From positions 37,016,539 to 37,080,538 of the forward strand of contig AP025043.1 in the NCBI GenBank assembly GCA_036186865.1: a DNA stretch of 64,000 nucleotides. The letters run 5' to 3'. Position 1 is the first letter of the stretch. The number at the start of each line of letters is the position of its first letter. The notes below the pieces were generated by a model. That model saw only the letters and a program-made list of their open reading frames with translations, was not told where the DNA came from and made no database searches. The stretch comes from Eustoma russellianum. Taxonomy: Eukaryota; Streptophyta; Magnoliopsida; Gentianales; Gentianaceae. This document shows, piece after piece, positions 57,854-64,000 of this stretch. The translations under genes and the position numbers were made by a program.

Positions 57854-59938
57854 TCAACCCATATTGAGCAACCCCAACCTACTTCTTATAGATGCAAATA
57901 CATCACTAGGTAAGGGTTTAGTGAATATGTCTGCTAATTGATCTTGTGTAGGAACAAATTCCACACTTACCAAGTTCTTTTGTACACAATCACGGATGAA
58001 ATGATATCTCACTTCAATGTGCTTAGTCCGACTATGTTGGACGGGATTTTGTGCAATATTGATAGCAGACGTGTTATCATACAAAATTGGCACCTTGGAG
58101 AAGTGAATGTCATAATCATTTAAAGTGTTTGTCATCTATAACAATCGTGCACAACAAGAGGCGGCCGACACATATTCGGATTCCGGCGTAGAAAGAGACA
58201 CACTGTTTTGTTTCTTAGAAAACCAAGAAACGAGACAATCTCCAAGAAACTGACAAGTTCCAGAGGTGCTCTTCCTATCAACAAGACTCCCCGCATAATC
58301 GGAGTCACAATATCCTCTTAAATCAAAACATGCATTTTTAGGATAAAATAACCCAAATTTCAAAGTACTTCTAAGGTATCTAAGGATGCATTTTACCGCA
58401 ATAAAATGTATCTCCCTAGGATCACTTTGAAATCTAGCACATAATCACACTGCATGTAAAATATCGGGTCTATTAACCGTCAAAATAAACTCGACTATCT
58501 ATAATGCCACAATACAAGGTTACCTCGACATGCTTTCCTTTTTCATCCTTGTCAAGCTTGGCACTTGTGCTCATAGGTGTGTTTACTTCTCTTCCTTCAC
58601 CAAACTTGTACTTTTTGAGCAAATCCTTTGTGTATTTGGCTTGGAAAACGTACACGCCATCTTCGGTTTGTTGATTTGTAATCCAAGGAAATAGTTGAGT
58701 TCGCCCATCATGCTCATCTCGAACTCACCTTGCATAAGACTAGCAAATTGCTCACAAAGACAATTGTTAGTAGCACCAAAAATAATATCATTAACATATA
58801 CTTGAACAATTAATCGATTTCTACCTTGTTCTTTTATGAACAAAGTAGTGTCAACTTTACCTTTTGAAAAACCATTATTAAGAAGAAAAGTACTTAACCT
58901 CTCGTACCAAGCTCTTGGAGCTTGTTTGAGGCCAGAAAGAGCATTTTTAAGTTTGAAGACATGATGTGGTGAATCATGACATTCAAACCCGGGAGGTTGT
59001 GCAACATACACTTCTTCTTGAATAACACCATTCAAGAAGACAGATTCAACATCCATTTGGTAAAGTTTAAAATTCCTATAACAAGCATATGCTAACAACA
59101 TCCTAATAGCTTCAAGCCGTGCTACGGATGCAAATGTCTCATCAAAATCGATACATTCTTTTTGACGGTATCCTTGAGCAACTAACCTAGCCTTGTTTCT
59201 AGTGATATTATCTTGATCATCCATCTTGTTACGAAAAACCCATTTCGTACCAATAATATGATGATCGTGTGGTTTGGGAACCAACTCCCAAACATCACTT
59301 CTTTCAAATTGGTTTAATTCTTCTTGTATAGCCAAGATCCAATTTTCATCAAGAAGTGCATCTTTAACATTTTTAGGCTCTATAAGAGAGAAAAATGCAT
59401 TCTCTCTATATTGTCTTCGTGTGGTGATACCCCTATTTAAATCACCTATGACCAACTCGTGCGGGTAAGAACTTTTGTGCTTAAATGATCTAGGAAGATT
59501 GGAGACATCTCCTCCAACTTCCTCAAGATCATGTTTCAGAAGAGATGAACCTTCATCATTCACATGAATCTCATTTTCCGGAAAATGTAATGCATTTTCT
59601 ACATTATGTGTATCAACATGAGTATGAGAAATATTCTTATTTGACTCACTAAGTTCATGCACACTAGGTGGAGGAGTACCTTCAATAGGTTCTACTCTCA
59701 AGTCAATGAAGATGTTTCCATTTGGTGGATCATCAACAATTTCTTCTTGAGGAGTCACATCTTCATTTTCTTCACAATCCTCATTAAGTTTAGGTTCGTC
59801 ACTAAGTGACTTATTAAACTTAATATGGATTGATTCTTCCACCTTTTGACTCCTTTTGTTGAAAACACGAAATGCTTTACTATTTGAGGCATAACCTAAA
59901 AAGATACCTTCATCAGCTTTGAGGTCAAGTTTGTCCAA
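57854..59938 (-). pseudogene. element 4 RT and RNase H
   Basis: RT with TKWVFRNKMDD, ARLVAQGYRQKE, YQMDVESVFLNG and LSGLKQAPRAWYERL. The catalytic box reads YVND instead of YVDD. RNase H: GYCDSDYAGSLVDRKSTSGT, an in-frame TAG at 58136 in place of a Trp, then HIEVRYHFIRDC and ADIFTKPL. Further breaks lie near 58470-58600. Confidence 0.9.
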
Positions 59939-60187
59939 AGTATCCTTGGTATTAAGTATGAAACACTTGCAACCAAATACTTTGAAATACCCAATGTTGG
60001 GAACTCTTCCATTCTAAAGCTCATAAGGTGTCACATTTAGGTATGGTCTCAAATATATGCGATTGATCACATGGCAAGCGGCATTTACCGCTTCGGCCCA
60101 AAAATATTTGGGCAAATCGAACTCATTCAACATCGCTCTACACATTTCTTGTAGAGTTCTATTCTTTCGTTCGGCCACACCATTTTG

Positions 60188-61034
60188 TTATGGAGTTCTA
60201 GGTGCCGAAAGGTCATGCGAGTATCCTTTGGATACACAAAACCTTTCGAAATCACCATCAAACTCACCACCACGATCACTACGGATGGTCTTAATGGTGT
60301 CACCCATGTGATTTTTCAGTCGTCTACTTAGATTCATAAACTCACTACATGCATCATTTTTCTTAGCTAGAAACATCACACATGTATAACGAGTATAGTC
60401 ATCTACTTCCACGAAGGTATAATGTTTACCACCCAAACTTTTTGTTCCAACATCCCCATACAAATCCATATGAAGCAATTGTAGGGGTTTGGAGATGGAT
60501 ATATTTGTCTTGGGTTTGAAGCTTGTTTTCACAAGCTTCGCCTTTTGACAAGTGTCACATAAGTCATGGTTTTCGAAACTTATTCTTGGAAGGCCTTGGA
60601 CTTTTTTATTTTCACAAATAAATTTAAATGTTTTGAAACATACATGTCCGAGACGTATATGCCATAGTTGCGTCAATTCATTCTTAGCAACTAAGCAAGA
60701 TACATTTTCTCAAATCGTTGAGGCTAAGTTTGTAAATATTTTTGAAACGCAAAGCTTCAAATAAGATATCATTACCCTTTTTCACAACACACTTTGTTTT
60801 CAAAAACGTTACCCCATAATTAGCATCACATAGCTGACTGACACTTATCAAGTTAAACTTTAGACCTGCAACATATAAGACGTCACTAAGAGAGAAGGAA
60901 TCGTTACCCACAATACCATGTCCTTTGATTTGGCATTTGCTACCTCCAAAGTGGACAACTCCTCCATCTTGCATAGTGAGTCTATGGAAGAGACTTTTGT
61001 CTCCCGTCATATGGTTGGAACACCCACTGTCCAC
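60188..61034 (-). pseudogene. element 4 protease and integrase
   Basis: Protease-type MDSGCSNHMTG (61034), pre-integrase WHIRLGHVCFKTF and CDTCQKAK, integrase HMDLYGDVG and RSDRGGEF. Frame breaks near 60680 and 60188. Confidence 0.88.
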
Positions 61035-61221
61035 GACCCACTTGATCTTCTTGTCTTCGCTTTCTCCATTGAGTGCTAGGGCCTACAAATGAACCATATG
61101 AAGTTGGTACCCTTTTTGTTTTGGGTCCTTGAAGGTTAGTTACCTTCATTTCGCCTTTCGGCACACCCACACAAGATTCTTATTATTTTTAGCCCTACAT
61201 ACTCTTTCTACATGACCTTTT

Positions 61222-62949
61222 CTATTGCAATAAAAACATGTAGGAGTATGTTTGTGAGATTGTGCATGCTTGTGCGTATGTTTGTGCGTTGGCACATTTC
61301 GTGATTCCTTTTTTAGGAACAACCTTCTTTGGAATCGAAGAAGGTTTTTGTTTCACGACATGGACCAAAGGTTGTGATACCTTTGGTGCATTTGCCTTTT
61401 CTTTAGGCATGTGCCGTTGTTTCTTCAAGGAGGTTTTAGACTCCTTGACTACTTGTGTTTGTTCCTTTTTCTTTCCCTTCTTAGATGCATACATGGCACT
61501 AAGCTTGATTTTAGCTTTCAAAATAGGTCTAGATGCATCCTTAACAACCTCTACTTTTGTAGCACTTACCCTTGAATCATTTTTCTTTTCATCAAGGGCT
61601 CGAGCACATGATTTCATCAAATCATGTTTCTCTTCTAGTGCAATCACATGCATGGTCAAAAATATGTCATGCTCAAGTTGTAATGCAATGTGATCTTATA
61701 ACGTGTCATTATATTCATTTAAGCATGCTCTAAATTCCTTTTTGACACGTATGTATTTTAAATCTAAGAGGTCATTTTCTTGCACTAAATCATCTCTTTC
61801 ATCAATTAATCTATAGTGAGATAAAATATTGCATACCTCCATGTCATCGTCGATGGCCATGAGTGCAAAGAACTCCTTGTCTAGATCATCTTGAACTACA
61901 CCCGTGAGTGCAAGATCATCATGGTCGCCATTTTCGCTCTCGGACCCGGAAAGAATGCTCTCCCAAGGGGCTACTTCCGCTTGCAATGCCTTCTTCCTTT
62001 GGTAGATGGTCTTCTTATCCTTGAGTTGCAGCTCCTTCACCCGACAATCCTTCATGAAGTGACCAAACTTCCCACATTTATAGCATTTGTTGTCTTGTTC
62101 CTTCACCTTGTCCTTGGAGAATTTATCTTTGATGAATCTTTTAGCTTCATCCTCATTCTTTCTCGCAAAACGTCGGAATCTTCTAACTAGAAGTCCGACT
62201 TCATCGTCCGAGTCCTCCGACTCGCAAGCAAGAGCTTTTGTAGAGTGGCGAATGGGGTCGTTTTCTCTTGAGCATCAAGATGAATCTCATAAGTGATGAG
62301 ATTCCCATATAGCTCATCCAAGGTGATGGTTTCCAAATCCTTGGACTCCTCAATGGCCGTCACTTTCGCGTTCCATTCTCTTCCTAAGCTGTTTAGGAAG
62401 CAATGGTTGAGCCTCTTGTTCTATTTTATTGCCAACCGCTGTGAGAAGGTCGACAAGTTTGGTGAATCTTTGGATGGACTCTTCGATCTTTTCACCTTTG
62501 GGGACAGTGAAGTTGTAGAATTGTTTGATCAACTGTCTCCTTTATGCCTTCCTCACTTGAGATGTTCCTTCATGGATCATCTCTAGCTTTGTCCAAGCCT
62601 CATAAGCGGATTGGACTCCTTGAATCTGAGCTCTCTCATTTGGAGTAAGAGAGCTATTCAAAATAGCAAGAACTTTGCTATTTATGGCAAACTGTAACTC
62701 CTCTTCATGAGTAGGATCATCAATATCAAAAGGTATGATGGAGCCTTTTGATACCTCTCTCCATATTCTGTACCCACATGAACGAAGATATGTTTCCATG
62801 TTTGATTTTCATAGTGGGTAGTTGAGAGGATCAAACATCGGAACTTTGACATAAACACTGGAAATGGAAGGGAGAAGTGTTTCTTGCCTCCTTCTTCTTG
62901 AGGCATTACCACTCGGGGAACTAGCATCATCAAAAACAAAGGGATCCAT
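61222..62949 (-). pseudogene. element 4 gag
   Basis: Starts at ATG 62949 (MDPFVFDDASSPSG). It has METYLRSCGYRIWREVSKGS, a zinc knuckle CYKCGKFGHFMKDC (about 62085), an acidic segment and a Lys-rich end. In-frame stops occur at 62809 and near 62542, with frame changes near 62350 and 61690. Confidence 0.88.
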
Positions 62950-62994
62950 ACTCTAATGATCAAATCTTGTATTGAACTCAAATGAACAAGATTA

Positions 62995-63007
62995 GGCTCT
63001 GATACCA
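62995..63007 (-). other. element 4 primer binding site
   Basis: The minus strand reads TGGTATCAGAGCC, the perfect tRNA-iMet type, 2 nt inside the 5' LTR. Confidence 0.9.
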
Positions 63008-63009
63008 AT

Positions 63010-64000
63010 TGTTAGGTCCCTTAGAACACACTAGAAGGGGGGGTTGAATAGTGTGTTCACCAAGTATGAATATTTTCTGGATATTTTTCGTTTTGAATGT
63101 AACAAATACTTGGATGTGTTCTTTAAGAAGAATAAAAACTTGCAGAAAGGTAAAGAACACAAAGATGTATAGAGGTTCAAGTCAAATGACTCTACTCCTC
63201 TACCTTCTTGATTTTTCACAAGAAAGATTTTCAAAAGGGGATTGTTATTTCTATGGGGTGAAACAACAATCAAAAACAAAATCCAACAAGTTGGAAAACT
63301 AGGCAACACGCCTAGACCACAACTGAGAATTCTAACCCTTTGAAGTTTAGCCTCCAAAGATCTTCTTTGCCCTTAAAGAAATCTTGTAAGGAGAATAGTG
63401 CACCATAACACTATCAACTAACCCTTCAAAGTCTAGAAAACTCAAACAAGAAGCACCCTTGCTCCTTGACCAACAATCTACACAGTCTCTCACAATCTTT
63501 ACTCACCAAGAAGAAGACTCTTCTTCTTCTTACAATAATCACTCTCAACAATAAAGTAAAAATGTACAAAGTTTACAACTATCTTGAGAGCTTGAGCTTT
63601 GAGAGAAAACTTGAGAGCATGAATGGTAGAAAGTTAGAGAAGAAGAGAAGAAAACTCTTCTTTTTATCAATCTTCAAATTCTTCCCATTTGAAGCCACCT
63701 GCAGAGCTCATAATGGGTCTTGGCATCTTGTGTTGGTGTGTCCTCATCATTGGAGATCTCCCCTTGGCATGTAGCAACACTTTTGGAGAGATTTCTAAAA
63801 GAAAGCCAAGAAGGGAAACCTGGCATCTTCAGGTTTGAGGGAGGACCTGTGAAAATAACACTAAAAGAGGAGGGTACAAAGAGTCAACTGATGTTAGAAA
63901 GTGAAGCATAAGACCTTTGTAACGTTGGTCACATGAAGTGCCTAATGTGTTTAATGAACAGACGTTCGAAGTGACATGGAGCGCTTAATGTGAAAATGAA
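63010..64000 (-). repeat. element 4 5' LTR (cut by window end)
   Basis: Starts TGTTAGGTCCCTTAGAACAC. 991 bp are visible, and the U3 palindrome array begins near 63930. Confidence 0.93.

Larger units (their letters stand above)
54164..64000 (-). mobile_element. copia element 4, SIRE-like, with an extra ORF (cut by window end)
   Basis: A large minus-strand copia element. The 3' LTR is 54164-55599, the extra ORF 57175-55822, the repeat spacer 57530-57800, pol about 61034-57854, gag 62949-61222, the primer site 62995-63007, and the 5' LTR starts at 63010 and continues past the window. The RNase H wording, long gag and large LTR suggest the SIRE/Maximus lineage (tentative). Coding regions have many stops. 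It sits in MADS intron 2. Confidence 0.93.

Overview
The window is nuclear DNA of a flowering plant, most likely a eudicot. The evidence is intron-bearing plant gene families (a BAHD acyltransferase, an ATL-type RING-H2 ligase, an SVP/StMADS11-clade MADS-box gene, a PPR gene fragment), AT-rich intergenic sequence, several Ty1/copia elements, tRNA-derived SINEs, an RTE-type LINE end, and Mutator-like and Harbinger-like MITEs. (TTG)n-tailed non-LTR repeats hint at an asterid-like genome, but the species cannot be fixed from the sequence alone. No rRNA, intact tRNA gene or CRISPR array was seen.

Layout. 1-4.2 kb: two foldback MITEs and a decayed copia remnant. 4.2-5.6 kb: intact BAHD acyltransferase (+). 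6.4-7.5 kb: LTR-like and LINE-tail debris. 8.0-9.1 kb: intact ATL RING-H2 ligase (+). 9.4-25.8 kb: a decayed tandem array of a roughly 2.3 kb non-coding unit. It is split by a LINE end, a Harbinger-like MITE, a Ty3/gypsy-type LTR fragment and a structurally complete copia element (element 1, with target-site duplication). 26-31 kb: SINEs, MITEs and minisatellites, plus a candidate small secreted Cys-rich protein (-) whose promoter abuts a 475 bp foldback. 31.8-36.8 kb: degenerate copia element 2, ending 7-8 bp before the ATG of a truncated PPR gene (+). 38.2-42.8 kb: copia element 3 with matching 258 bp LTRs and a TSD. 43.4-45.4 kb: gypsy-type LTR with minisatellites. 45.6-49.9 kb: SINEs, MITEs and microsatellites. 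50.0-54.1 kb: first two coding exons of a MADS-box gene (+), with a SINE in the leader and four SINE copies in intron 1. 54.2-64 kb: large SIRE-like copia element 4 inside what should be MADS intron 2, running off the window and carrying an extra ORF between pol and the 3' LTR.

Functionally, only the BAHD enzyme, the ATL ligase, the MADS gene (incomplete here) and possibly the Cys-rich peptide look like host genes in use. All copia elements lie on the minus strand and are broken by stops or frameshifts. The most unusual signal is a repeated pair of short palindromes (a GCGC-centred ACAT...ATGT box plus a TTCGAA box). It forms arrays in the U3 of two unrelated copia elements and again just upstream of the extra ORF of element 4, which suggests a portable promoter or enhancer module.
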